Below are positions 25,087 through 33,477 of a stretch of 51,295 nt of DNA, one piece after another (position 1 is the stretch's first letter; every line of letters begins with the position of its first letter). A program made the position numbers and the translations under genes. A model generated the notes under the pieces. The model was not told the origin of the DNA and made no database searches. It saw only the letters and a program-made list of their open reading frames with translations. The DNA is taken from contig JAZRTK010000050.1 of assembly GCA_045651985.1 (NCBI GenBank), positions 1 to 51,295 of the forward strand, read 5' to 3'. Source of the stretch: SIG710 sp045651985. Lineage in GTDB: Bacteria; Bacillota; Clostridia; Oscillospirales; CAG-272.

Positions 25087-25133
25087 ATTTAGCCACGAAC
25101 GCAATTTTTGTCCGAAAAAAGTCTATATTTGTC

Positions 25134-25162
25134 TTGCAAAATAGCATAATTTGTCCTATAAT
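25134..25162 (+). promoter_or_regulatory. Promoter of Gfo/Idh/MocA oxidoreductase gene
   Basis: TTGCAA (25134-25139) and TATAAT (25157-25162) are 17 bp apart, about 60 nt before the ATG. Confidence 0.72.
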
Positions 25163-25224
25163 TTAGGTGCAACATATAACTGCGCGTATTTTTCAGACAA
25201 ATGCGAAAGGACCAAGTTAAAATT

Positions 25225-26277
25225 ATGAAAAAAAGTGTTGTTGTAGTAGGTTACGGCGGACAGGGCGCCTGGCACGCAAACCACGCTTTAAAGAGCGACG
25301 TCGTATCTCTTAAAGGCATTTACGATATTAAAGAAGAGAGAAACCGAGCGGCTCGGGACGTCGGAATATTTGTGTACGACTCCTTTGAGGCAATTCTTGA
25401 GGATAAGGATATAGACATCGTGGTCTGCGCGACCCCCAATGATGTTCACCGCGACATCGTGGTGCGTTCCCTGCTCTCAGGCAAAAACGTAGTTTGCGAA
25501 AAGCCCGTTGCGCTTACACTTGAAGACTATGATGCTATGTGCGAAGCAGCAAAGCAGGCAGGCAAGCTCTTTACAGTACACCAGAACAGACGCTGGGACG
25601 TTGACTTCCTTGCCATCAAGTCTCTCATTGAAAGCGGCGAGATCGGCGAGACTATCAACATCGAGTCCAGAGTTCACGGATCCCGAGGCATTCCCTCCGA
25701 CTGGAGATGCCAGAAGCAGTACGGGGGCGGAATGGTGCTCGACTGGGGTGTTCATCTTATCGACCAGATGCTGCAGCTTATACCCGAAAAGATCACGAAG
25801 GTCTACTGCGAGCTTAACAATATCACTACCGACGAAGTTGATGACGGCATGCACCTGATGCTCACTTTTGAGAGCGGAAAGCGCGCCACCGTTGAGGTCG
25901 GAACATACAACTTCATTTACATGCCTCGCTTCTACCTGCAGTGCAAGAAGGGCTCCGCGCTCATTGAGGACTGGCAGAAGAAGTGCAAGGTTGCAAAGAT
26001 GAAGGCGTGGAACGAAAAGGAAGTAATTCCCGTTCAGACGGCGGCAGGCATCACCAAGACCATGGCGCCCAGAGACGAGATCACTCTGGATACTTATGAG
26101 ATCGAGCGTCCATCCTCCGATGTTCACGATTTCTACCGAAATCTGGTAAAGGCGATAGACGGCACAGAGGCTCCCATCGTAAAGCAGTGCGAGGTAAGAC
26201 GAGTTCTGCAGATAATGCTCGCTTGCTTTGAGTCACACGAAAAGAATCAGGCACTTATATTCCGTGAAGGAATCTAA
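25225..26277 (+). CDS. Gfo/Idh/MocA-family NAD(P)-dependent sugar oxidoreductase
   Basis: The start at 25225 (MKKSVVVVGYGG) is preferred over an ATG 24 nt earlier: it puts the Rossmann motif VVGYGGQGAWH at the N terminus, and AAGGA lies upstream. The 350-aa protein has the family's N-terminal NAD-binding domain, the EKPVALT motif with the catalytic-type Lys, and a C-terminal substrate domain with DWGVHLIDQ. These enzymes oxidise or reduce sugars and inositols. The exact substrate cannot be told. Divergence from eda-kdgK across a symmetric regulatory region suggests a sugar or uronate whose breakdown feeds KDG. Confidence 0.88.
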   Translation: MKKSVVVVGYGGQGAWHANHALKSDVVSLKGIYDIKEERNRAARDVGIFVYDSFEAILEDKDIDIVVCATPNDVHRDIVVRSLLSGKNVVCEKPVALTLEDYDAMCEAAKQAGKLFTVHQNRRWDVDFLAIKSLIESGEIGETINIESRVHGSRGIPSDWRCQKQYGGGMVLDWGVHLIDQMLQLIPEKITKVYCELNNITTDEVDDGMHLMLTFESGKRATVEVGTYNFIYMPRFYLQCKKGSALIEDWQKKCKVAKMKAWNEKEVIPVQTAAGITKTMAPRDEITLDTYEIERPSSDVHDFYRNLVKAIDGTEAPIVKQCEVRRVLQIMLACFESHEKNQALIFREGI

Positions 26278-26286
26278 ACAAAAACT

Positions 26287-26319
26287 CAACCCCGTGGCGT
26301 GTTGCCACGGGGTTGTTTT
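26287..26319 (+). terminator. Terminator of oxidoreductase gene
   Basis: A perfect 12-bp stem CAACCCCGTGGC (26287-26298) / GCCACGGGGTTG (26304-26315), loop GTGTT, is followed by TTTT. Confidence 0.9.
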
Positions 26320-26322
26320 AAC

Positions 26323-26356
26323 AGAAAAGCGCATCACTTTTGTGATGCGCTTTTCT
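26323..26356. terminator. Bidirectional terminator at end of opp operon
   Basis: A 15-bp stem (26323-26337 with 26342-26356) with core AAGCGCATCAC has A- and T-rich outer arms. It touches the minus-strand stop codon at 26356-26358, so it probably ends the opp operon and backs up the plus-strand terminator. Confidence 0.85.
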
Positions 26357-27621
26357 TATTTTACAAGTGATGCGGTAAACTCTGTTTTTCCGTCATCGTA
26401 AAGATCTTTTATAACAGCCGCATCTTCATTGTAACAAAGCACGGTGCCCTCGGAGTAGATCGAATAAACACCTTCACCCACAAGGCTTGTAAGCTTTTCT
26501 GAATCAAATGCGTTTTCAATGTAAACGGGCATTACGGAAAGAAGGACCTCGCCGCAGCTTTTATCTCTCGAATAAGAGGTCAGCGTGTCAAGTGCATTTT
26601 TGCACAGACCGTCATTTTCGTCAACGTATGCGTGACGTTCAGTTCCGTCCTCGTACCTATAATAGATCATGTCGGTCTCGTACAGCTTGAACGAGCGCAG
26701 GAAAACAATGCTGTTTTTTCCCTTGTATTCCAGCTTTCCCGCCTTGTAAGCGTTCTTCCCCACTCTGGCAATGAGCTCGTGGGTAAAAGAAATGTCTCTT
26801 GTATCAAAGGTCCTCATAAACCCATCGACAGAGGAAATGCTTCCAAATACGTAGCCTTCTGCGACCAGCGAGTCGGCAATATAGTCCACTATAAACGCGT
26901 TCTTTGCCCAAAAGAAATCAATAAAGGTATCAATTCCGTTCTTGTCAGCAAACGACTTAAACTCGTCCGAAACCAAAAGCTTTACCTTGTTATCACCCAA
27001 AAGCTCCAGCTTTACGTGCTCCTCACTTGAGGTAAATACCGAAAGTTCCGAAAAATACTCTGCCACGCTCTCGCTTCTGTAAGGGTCAAGGTCCGATGCC
27101 GAATGGTCTTCGGTATCGGTGAACATATTTCTGTACTCCGTGTAAAAGGGTGCGGCGAACAAAAATCTGCTGCCCAACTGCTCTATCTGTTCAAAAGCAC
27201 GGTAAAGTGCAGAATCGACTTCAATCTCACGACCGATATTTCGGTTGATATAGTAAGGATTATGCACATTCTCGTAGCCGTAGTCCGCGTGGAAAATGCG
27301 AAACGCATCAGCGCAAAGCTGTGTATATAGCGCGGACACCGCCTTATATTCGGCGGTAGCCGCCATATTCGACACGCCAAGCTCGTAAAGCAAAGTCAAG
27401 TCGGAGGAAGCGCTTTCTGCCACAATTTGGGTCGGCTCGATTCGGGTCCAGCCGTTATCACGGCTGAGCCAGTTATATACGGAATATCCCAAGAAGGCAA
27501 GTCCCACAAAAAGCAGCGTCACAGCTATAATGGCCCTTTTGGGTATACCTTTCTCGGACAGCTCAATATTTTCGACAGGCTTCAAGTCCGGAATTCGGCT
27601 TTCGCCCTTACCCCTTCTCAT
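26356..27621 (-). CDS. Membrane-anchored protein with degenerate ApbE-like domain
   Basis: The start at 27621 is set by an ATGA overlap with the oppF stop, so translation is coupled. The 421-aa protein has a short cytoplasmic N terminus, one membrane helix (about residues 25-46) and a large extracytoplasmic part. No family is obvious at first sight. The order of elements recalls ApbE (FAD:protein FMN transferase): EVDSALYRAFEQIEQLGSRF as the early helix, AKNAFIVDYIADSLVAEGY where ApbE has LGGIAKGYAVD, and RHAYVDENDG where ApbE has HIIDPxTG. Glycines and acidic residues of the active site are mostly missing, so it is probably inactive as a flavin transferase. It is the last gene of the opp operon and may be an accessory subunit. 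Confidence 0.6.
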   Translation of the reverse strand: MRRGKGESRIPDLKPVENIELSEKGIPKRAIIAVTLLFVGLAFLGYSVYNWLSRDNGWTRIEPTQIVAESASSDLTLLYELGVSNMAATAEYKAVSALYTQLCADAFRIFHADYGYENVHNPYYINRNIGREIEVDSALYRAFEQIEQLGSRFLFAAPFYTEYRNMFTDTEDHSASDLDPYRSESVAEYFSELSVFTSSEEHVKLELLGDNKVKLLVSDEFKSFADKNGIDTFIDFFWAKNAFIVDYIADSLVAEGYVFGSISSVDGFMRTFDTRDISFTHELIARVGKNAYKAGKLEYKGKNSIVFLRSFKLYETDMIYYRYEDGTERHAYVDENDGLCKNALDTLTSYSRDKSCGEVLLSVMPVYIENAFDSEKLTSLVGEGVYSIYSEGTVLCYNEDAAVIKDLYDDGKTEFTASLVK

Positions 27622-28931
27622 AGAAGAGAAGCAAGCAGAGCAAGTCCGAAGAGACCGATAATTGCACCGAAGGTAACGATTCCCGCGACAGCGCCCTTCT
27701 TGCACGCCTTATAGTTGCGGATATAGTTGTGCTTTTTAAAGATAGCACCCGCAATAAAGCCCGCGATAGTACCTATGCCGGGAATGAAGGAACCAATCGT
27801 ATAAAGGATATTTCCAGTATCGTGGATAGGAGTATCCAGAATGCAGGTGTCGTCCTCTTCCACGTCGCTCTTTGCCTGAGCTTCAGCCTCTAACTCCTCG
27901 TCTGTAAGGATAGTGATAGACTTTAAGGGTGTGCCAGACTCGCGAATTCTCTTGTATTCCTCGATCTCTGCGTCATTTCCGAATACGAAGTGTCCGTGAC
28001 CGATGTCCTGCAGAGAAGGCTTGCTCTCGCTGTAATCGTGAACGGAAGGATCGTAAGCGAAAAGCTTTTTGCGCTTTTCAAGTTCGGGATCGGGTATCGG
28101 AATAGCGGAGATAAGAGATCTTGTGTAGGGGTGCAGAGGATAGTCAAAAAGCTCCTCGGCATCTGCCACCTCAACTATATCGCCCTTGTAAATTACGCCG
28201 ATACGGTCGGAAATAAAACGGACGATAGAAAGGTCGTGAGCGATAAAGAGATATGTGGTCTGTCTTTCCTGCTGGAACTTTTTCAGCAGATTCAGTACCT
28301 GAGCACGAATGGAAACGTCAAGAGCCGAGATAGGCTCGTCCGCCACCACCAGCTCAGGCTGCATGACCATGGCACGAGCCACACCGATTCTCTGGCGCTG
28401 ACCGCCTGAGAACTCGTGAGGATAACGGGTCAGGTGCTCGCGGAGCAGACCGACCTCCTCGATCATGTTTTCGACCTTTGCAACTCTGTCTGCCTCGTTT
28501 TCAAAGAGGCGGAAGTTGTAAAGACCCTCAGAGATGATATAATCGACCGTCGCACGCTCATTAAGAGAGGCTGCGGGGTCCTGGAAGATCATCTGAATAT
28601 TTCTGATGACCTCGCGGTCAAGAGATCTGGGAATCTTACCCGAAATGGGGACACCCTTATAAAGTATACGTCCGTTTGCGCAAGGATTTACTCGAATGAC
28701 CGCACGCCCGATAGTGGTTTTACCCGAACCGGACTCACCAACCAGCGAGAAGGTCTCGCCCTTGTAGATATCAAAGGAAGCATTCTTAACGGCTCTTACA
28801 GCCTTATCGCCCTTACCGAAAGTAATGTCAACGTTTTCAAGGGACAGCAGAATCTCTCTGCCGTTCTCGTCGACAGGGCCGTGCTCGGGCAGGTGTCTTA
28901 CTTTTACTTTTTCATTCTTTTTTTCTTTCAT
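27618..28931 (-). CDS. oppF: Oligopeptide ABC transporter ATPase OppF (AmiF type) with C-terminal membrane hairpin
   Basis: This 437-aa protein starts at 28931, with AGGCAGG upstream. Residues 25-270 form the ATPase: GESGSGKTT Walker A (66-73), IFQDP Q-loop, FSGGQRQR signature and VVADEP Walker B. The segment 298-330 (HDYSESKPS, GHGHFVFGND) matches the AmiF lineage of streptococcal peptide importers. Typical AmiF/OppF proteins end near residue 310-330. Here about 100 more residues follow: an acidic linker (340-365) and two hydrophobic helices (about 373-398 and 412-437). That would anchor a normally peripheral ATPase in the membrane. It pairs with OppD to energise peptide import. Confidence 0.9.
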   Translation of the reverse strand: MKEKKNEKVKVRHLPEHGPVDENGREILLSLENVDITFGKGDKAVRAVKNASFDIYKGETFSLVGESGSGKTTIGRAVIRVNPCANGRILYKGVPISGKIPRSLDREVIRNIQMIFQDPAASLNERATVDYIISEGLYNFRLFENEADRVAKVENMIEEVGLLREHLTRYPHEFSGGQRQRIGVARAMVMQPELVVADEPISALDVSIRAQVLNLLKKFQQERQTTYLFIAHDLSIVRFISDRIGVIYKGDIVEVADAEELFDYPLHPYTRSLISAIPIPDPELEKRKKLFAYDPSVHDYSESKPSLQDIGHGHFVFGNDAEIEEYKRIRESGTPLKSITILTDEELEAEAQAKSDVEEDDTCILDTPIHDTGNILYTIGSFIPGIGTIAGFIAGAIFKKHNYIRNYKACKKGAVAGIVTFGAIIGLFGLALLASLL

Positions 28932-28949
28932 GAACACAACCTGCCTTTC

Positions 28950-30701
28950 TTAGATATTGAATGCATTACTGAGCTTCTCATGGATATTGTGAATAGCCTC
29001 GGGTTTTTCAACCTTGGGAGAACGGGGATCAAGAAGCCACGTCTTTGCATAATGCGTGTCCGTAACCTTAAACATGGGAGGCTCCTTTAAGGTATCGATC
29101 TTCATGCAGTACTGATTTCTGGGTGCAAAAGGATCGCCCACGATAGTGTTATACAGAGAAGGAGGGGTACCCGAGATCGAGAACAGCTTGGACTGTCTTT
29201 CAGCCAGCTGAGGCAGAGAGGAAAGAAGCGCCCATGTGTAGGGGTGGCGGGGGTCGTAGAAGACCTCGTACACGCTGCCAAGCTCGACCACCTGTCCCGC
29301 GTAAAGAACCGCAACACGGTCAGCAATATTCGCAACGACACCCAGGTCGTGGGTGATGAATACGATAGTATAGTTGAACTCCTTCTGAAGCTTCTTTAAC
29401 AGATCAAGTATCTGTGCCTGAATAGTAACGTCAAGCGCGGTGGTAGGCTCGTCACAGATAAGGATCTTAGGCTGGCAGGAAAGAGCGATCGCTATAACGA
29501 TTCTCTGTCTCATACCACCCGAATACTGGAAAGGATAGTCGTCAAAGCGCTTTTCGGCGTTGGGGATACCAACCTTTTTCATCATGGAGATAGCTCTCTC
29601 GCGTGCCTCCACCTCGGTGCAGTGCTGATGCTTCATTATAATAGAAGAAATCTGCTTACCGATAGTGATAATGGGATTAAGAGAGGTCATGGGGTCCTGG
29701 AATACGGTGGCGATACGGTTACCTCTGATCTGGGTCCAGTCCTTGGTATCCTTGATCTTCGCCAGGTTCAGAACGCATCTTCCGTGGAGCTTCTCCTCAG
29801 TCTCGTCAATGTAACGGACGCGGAAAAGAACGGTATCAAACACACGGTTGATTTCTCTCTCGTCGGTCAGGTCAACACCGATAGTCATAGCTGTTTTGAG
29901 CGCGGTCATAAGATCGCGGGTCAGCTTCTGACGTCTTGCGTAGCCGAATCTTCCAACGGAAAGATATACTTCCTTTGCAATAGTCAGGTTGCGGGCAGCG
30001 GTATCTTCGGATATCTCACCTGAAATTTCCTGATTGTACTGTGCGCGGAGCGCAGCCATTTCGCTGTTGTAGTCTGCAATAGATGCCGCATCATTCTTGT
30101 GGGACGCCTTGTTGGCAGCCTTTTCGGCAGCAAGCTCACTTTCAAGCTGCTTGATCTCCGCCTTATACGCGTTGATCTTTGCCGTGGCGTCGGCTATCTC
30201 CGCTTTTTCGTTCTTGCGGTCCATTGTCTGACGGCGGTTGAAGAGTTCGGTCATCTTAAAGGTAAGATCGGAGATCTTATCGTTATATTCCTGCTCTCTT
30301 TGAGCAGAAATGCTCATTTTGCCTTTTTCCTCGGCCTCAAGTTCCTTCATTTTCCGATATGTCTCGGCTCCAAGCTCAAGCTTTGAATACTTGTTGAGCT
30401 TTTGAGCAAGTGACGCAACCAGATTTTTCTTTGAGGAACTGTAGTCTACGTAGGTTTCCGCAAGCTCGTCGTCGTTGAAGACGATGTCGCCATTACTGAT
30501 ATAGCCGTTTTCATCAAGCATACCTGCAAAGGTCTTTGTGAATACGGACTTACCCGAGCCCGACTCACCAACGATGGCGATAGACTCGTTTTCATAAATA
30601 TCAAGGGAGATACCGCGGATAGCAGTAAGGATCCTGCCTCTTACGCGGAATTTTACGTGCAGGTCCTTTACGGACAGCAATACTTTCTTATTGTTTTCCA
30701 T
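28950..30701 (-). CDS. oppD: Oligopeptide ABC transporter ATPase OppD (AmiE type) with large coiled-coil insertion
   Basis: The start at 30701 has AAGGAGG 5-6 nt upstream, giving 583 aa. Walker A GESGSGKS is at 45-52 and the Q-loop VFQDP near 335, with signature YSGGMRQR (393-400) and Walker B LICDEP (414-419). In ordinary OppD the Q-loop follows Walker A by about 55 residues; here about 285 lie between. The extra residues, roughly 80-315, are charged and helical, with a probable coiled coil at about 110-225. The C-terminal part (GDPFAPRNQYCMKID, HYAKTWLL) matches AmiE and lacks the multi-cysteine motif of DppD-type proteins. No frameshift breaks the insertion, so it appears to be a genuine domain. 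Confidence 0.9.
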   Translation of the reverse strand: MENNKKVLLSVKDLHVKFRVRGRILTAIRGISLDIYENESIAIVGESGSGKSVFTKTFAGMLDENGYISNGDIVFNDDELAETYVDYSSSKKNLVASLAQKLNKYSKLELGAETYRKMKELEAEEKGKMSISAQREQEYNDKISDLTFKMTELFNRRQTMDRKNEKAEIADATAKINAYKAEIKQLESELAAEKAANKASHKNDAASIADYNSEMAALRAQYNQEISGEISEDTAARNLTIAKEVYLSVGRFGYARRQKLTRDLMTALKTAMTIGVDLTDEREINRVFDTVLFRVRYIDETEEKLHGRCVLNLAKIKDTKDWTQIRGNRIATVFQDPMTSLNPIITIGKQISSIIMKHQHCTEVEARERAISMMKKVGIPNAEKRFDDYPFQYSGGMRQRIVIAIALSCQPKILICDEPTTALDVTIQAQILDLLKKLQKEFNYTIVFITHDLGVVANIADRVAVLYAGQVVELGSVYEVFYDPRHPYTWALLSSLPQLAERQSKLFSISGTPPSLYNTIVGDPFAPRNQYCMKIDTLKEPPMFKVTDTHYAKTWLLDPRSPKVEKPEAIHNIHEKLSNAFNI

Positions 30702-30711
30702 GCCGTCCTCC

Positions 30712-31689
30712 TTACATATGCGTTCTGGGGTCGGAAGCGTCACCTAAGTTCTGACCGACCACGTAAAGAACGACTGTAATTACAGATGCAACTGCAACGG
30801 GAGCCCAGAACTGGAGCTCACGACCGGGTGTGAACATACTTGCGCTCGCGCGCTCGATGATCTTACCCAGAGACATATCGGACATCTGAAGACCGATGTA
30901 GGAAAGGAACGCCTCGTAGGAAATATACGAAGGAATTTCCGTTGCCGCGATAGTAACGATGACCGAAACCATAAATGGCAGAATATTCTTGAGCGCGATG
31001 CGCATGGTAGAGGTACCGAGGCAGCGGGAAGCAAGATTGTACTCGCGGTCACGGATAATAATAACCTGCGTTCTGATAAAGTAGGCGATACCCAGCCAGC
31101 CTGTGAGAGTCAAGGCAAATACCATACTCCAAAAGCTTGCGGTCAGGATCATAACGATAACCGAGATCAAAAGGATATACGGCACGTTACCTACGATATT
31201 ATAGACTTCGGTCATAATGATATCGAACTTCTTGGAGAAGCCCCAGATAGCGCCGATAATGACACCGATAGTCATGTTGATAATCGCACAGACAAAAGCA
31301 AGCGCCAAGGAAATGCGGGAGCCTGACCAGAGCTTGTCAAATACAGACTCGCCTGCGGGGCCGGAGCCCAGGATCCAGTGAATATTGTGTCCGTACTTAT
31401 CCATAGCTTCGGCGGGGTTCAGATTCTTACCGTTTTCAACGATAACGTTAGCGGTAGCGTCGTAGCCCGAGAACATAGGATAAACAAAGGAGAACACAAC
31501 CAAAATTGCAAGAATTGCAAGGATAACGCTGTTGATCTTCTTGCGGAAGAACACGCGAAGAACCGAACGCCAATAAGAATATCTGGGCGCAGTGATCTTC
31601 TCCGCGTCAGCGGCGTTGTTTTCTACGTGGCAGAAAAGCTCCTCCTCAGACAAGCCAAGGTCGGTCAGATCTATTAAATTTTCATTCAT
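30712..31689 (-). CDS. oppC: Oligopeptide ABC transporter permease OppC (AmiD type)
   Basis: This 325-aa polytopic membrane protein has a cytoplasmic N terminus, a first helix at about residues 50-72, and the BPD_transp_1 core in the C-terminal 200 residues. The EAA-type cytoplasmic loop that contacts the ATPases lies around ASRCLGTSTMRIALKNILP. Length is normal for OppC/AmiD. It pairs with OppB to form the translocation pore. The gene is 10 nt from oppD and 6 nt from oppB, with GAGG upstream of the ATG. Confidence 0.94.
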   Translation of the reverse strand: MNENLIDLTDLGLSEEELFCHVENNAADAEKITAPRYSYWRSVLRVFFRKKINSVILAILAILVVFSFVYPMFSGYDATANVIVENGKNLNPAEAMDKYGHNIHWILGSGPAGESVFDKLWSGSRISLALAFVCAIINMTIGVIIGAIWGFSKKFDIIMTEVYNIVGNVPYILLISVIVMILTASFWSMVFALTLTGWLGIAYFIRTQVIIIRDREYNLASRCLGTSTMRIALKNILPFMVSVIVTIAATEIPSYISYEAFLSYIGLQMSDMSLGKIIERASASMFTPGRELQFWAPVAVASVITVVLYVVGQNLGDASDPRTHM

Positions 31690-31695
31690 ATTTCT

Positions 31696-33297
31696 TTACC
31701 TCGCTTTGCTGTTGAAGGATATTCTCGGGTCGGCAATAGACATAAGAACGTCGCCGAGAATGATTGCGGTGATAGATATGAGCGCGTAGAACAGAGTCAG
31801 ACCTACGATAACGGCGTTATCGTAAAGACCGATAGCGTTGGTAAGCATGTTACCTACACCGGGCACATAGTAGATCTTCTCGGTTATAATAGCACCGACA
31901 AGAGATGAAAGGATACTTCCGGGGATACCGTGAATGATCGGAATAGCAGCGTTCTTGAAGATGTGCTTTCTGAAGATCTCGCCCTCGGTAAGACCGCCTG
32001 AGCGAGCAAACTTTACGTAATCCGAGTTCATCTGGTCGATCATGTAACGTCGGAGCCACTTCATAAGGTTCGCAATAGAGGGCATTGCCAGAGAAACGAT
32101 AGGAAGGATATACATCAATGGTGTTTCCTTCATCAGATCGAAGTAGTGAGGCAATCCCAACGCACGTCCCAACGCCTGAACCATAAAGATATAGGCAAGC
32201 GACGGGCAGGCAATAATAAAGATGATATAAAGGGTACCAAGCTTATCAACAAGCTTGTCCTTCTTTCTCGCCATGATGATACCTATAGGAAGACCTACGC
32301 AGTATGCGAGAATAGAGGCAATTACACCAATAACGAAGGAGTATCCGAGTCTTGATCTATTCTGAAGGAAGGGAGAAACGTTCGTATAATCGTCTGTGAA
32401 GCGTTCCGAGAATATGGTAGAGGAAGTATGAGTTCCTGCTGCGGAGTAAGTTGCCGTATGCAGGTCATCAGCACTGATGTCGACCATACCCGTAGGATAA
32501 GTCACATTAGAAGAAATATACGCTCCCTGAGGGGAAACCATAGTATCAAAAACGTCTACGTTACGGTTTACAGAATAGGATGTACCCAGTCTGACCGTGA
32601 TCAGATTCTGATGAATATAGGGGAATTTTCCATCAAAGTAAAGAAGATACTTATGACGGGTGCCATTACCCATAATAGCGGGCGAGAACTTCTTCTCAAC
32701 CACTTCACCTGTTCCCTCCTCCGTATTATATACGGGGTCGTAAAGGGTAAAGGTAAGACCTCTGTCCTCTATGTCGTCCTTAACGTAATGAATGTTATCA
32801 ATATTGATCAGCCTGCCGAAGAAGGATAGCATACGAGTGATGATAGGGGTATCCTTATAGGCAAAGAACTGTTGCTTTCCGCCTTGAGCCAGCTTTGTAG
32901 CTGTGAGCATTTTGGCGGGAAGGCGCAGAACTTTATACCCGAGCGATTCATAGTGCTCGGTAAACTGCTGAGCATATTTTTTGACAATTTCCGAGTCATC
33001 CTCAGCCTTACGAGCGATCTTTACCGCTTCGGCACGGGTCTCCTCGTCTATTTTACCTGATTTTGTCAGTGATATCAGATAGTCCGCATAACCAACGTAA
33101 TCCAGATATCCGTATTTTTCCCACTGCGAGTACTTATAGATCTCTCTCTCGTTGTTGATCTTCTTTGTGTAGAGTGTGTCACCGTTGAATATCTTTTCAC
33201 GGTCGGTGAAGGTAAAGATAAGTATCATTACGATCGCAACTACCACTACAACCGAGAGCAAACCGAGCAGTATTCGCTTAAGCAAATATTTTGTCAT
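31696..33297 (-). CDS. oppB: Oligopeptide ABC transporter permease OppB (AmiC type) with large external loop
   Basis: This 533-aa protein has a first membrane helix at about residues 8-30, then roughly 270 extracytoplasmic residues before the remaining helices, which start near residue 310. Standard OppB is about 310 aa. The long loop is also known in streptococcal AmiC (about 500 aa), so this supports Ami ancestry rather than a fresh fusion. The EAA-type loop is around DYVKFARSGGLTEGEIFRKHIFKNA. The ribosome binding site is weak (GGGAAAAG). It follows oppA after a 180-nt spacer with two hairpins. Confidence 0.92.
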   Translation of the reverse strand: MTKYLLKRILLGLLSVVVVVAIVMILIFTFTDREKIFNGDTLYTKKINNEREIYKYSQWEKYGYLDYVGYADYLISLTKSGKIDEETRAEAVKIARKAEDDSEIVKKYAQQFTEHYESLGYKVLRLPAKMLTATKLAQGGKQQFFAYKDTPIITRMLSFFGRLINIDNIHYVKDDIEDRGLTFTLYDPVYNTEEGTGEVVEKKFSPAIMGNGTRHKYLLYFDGKFPYIHQNLITVRLGTSYSVNRNVDVFDTMVSPQGAYISSNVTYPTGMVDISADDLHTATYSAAGTHTSSTIFSERFTDDYTNVSPFLQNRSRLGYSFVIGVIASILAYCVGLPIGIIMARKKDKLVDKLGTLYIIFIIACPSLAYIFMVQALGRALGLPHYFDLMKETPLMYILPIVSLAMPSIANLMKWLRRYMIDQMNSDYVKFARSGGLTEGEIFRKHIFKNAAIPIIHGIPGSILSSLVGAIITEKIYYVPGVGNMLTNAIGLYDNAVIVGLTLFYALISITAIILGDVLMSIADPRISFNSKAR

Positions 33298-33412
33298 AAT
33301 ATTTCTTTTCCCAAAAATTTATTTTGAAAACCGCGCCGCAATGCGCAGTCAGGATTTGCAAGGTTAATGTGTTATGTTATTATGGTTCGAAAATATCCGT
33401 TTTCATGCAACA

Positions 33413-33469
33413 GAGGGGATAGAAATATCTATCCCCTCGCCGCTAAAATTCCGATTTAAATTAAATCGG
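33413..33469 (-). other. Two hairpins in oppA-oppB spacer
   Basis: Stem CCGATTT/AAATCGG (33451-33469) and an 11-bp stem GAGGGGATAGA/TCTATCCCCTC (33413-33438, loop AATA) follow the oppA stop on the minus strand. Neither has a clean T-run downstream in that direction. They may protect oppA mRNA 3' ends or partly terminate, giving more OppA than permease, as is common for binding-protein operons. Confidence 0.6.
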
Positions 33470-33477
33470 GAAAGTAA

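Larger units (their letters stand above)
24948..25100. repeat. Perfect 11-bp inverted repeat flanking eda promoter
   Basis: GTTCGTGGCTA at 24948-24958 recurs as its exact complement TAGCCACGAAC at 25090-25100, 131 bp apart. One copy lies in the eda leader (about +45), the other upstream of its -35 (about -95). A looping operator pair is one reading. Confidence 0.55.
24903..25224. other. Divergent eda / oxidoreductase regulatory region
   Basis: This 322-bp spacer has no gene. It holds two divergent promoters, a perfect 11-bp inverted repeat pair (24948-24958 and 25090-25100), and the palindrome GTTGCATTTTTGCAAC at 25071-25086. This density of symmetric sites suggests a regulated intergenic region, plausibly a carbohydrate regulator acting on both units. 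Confidence 0.6.
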
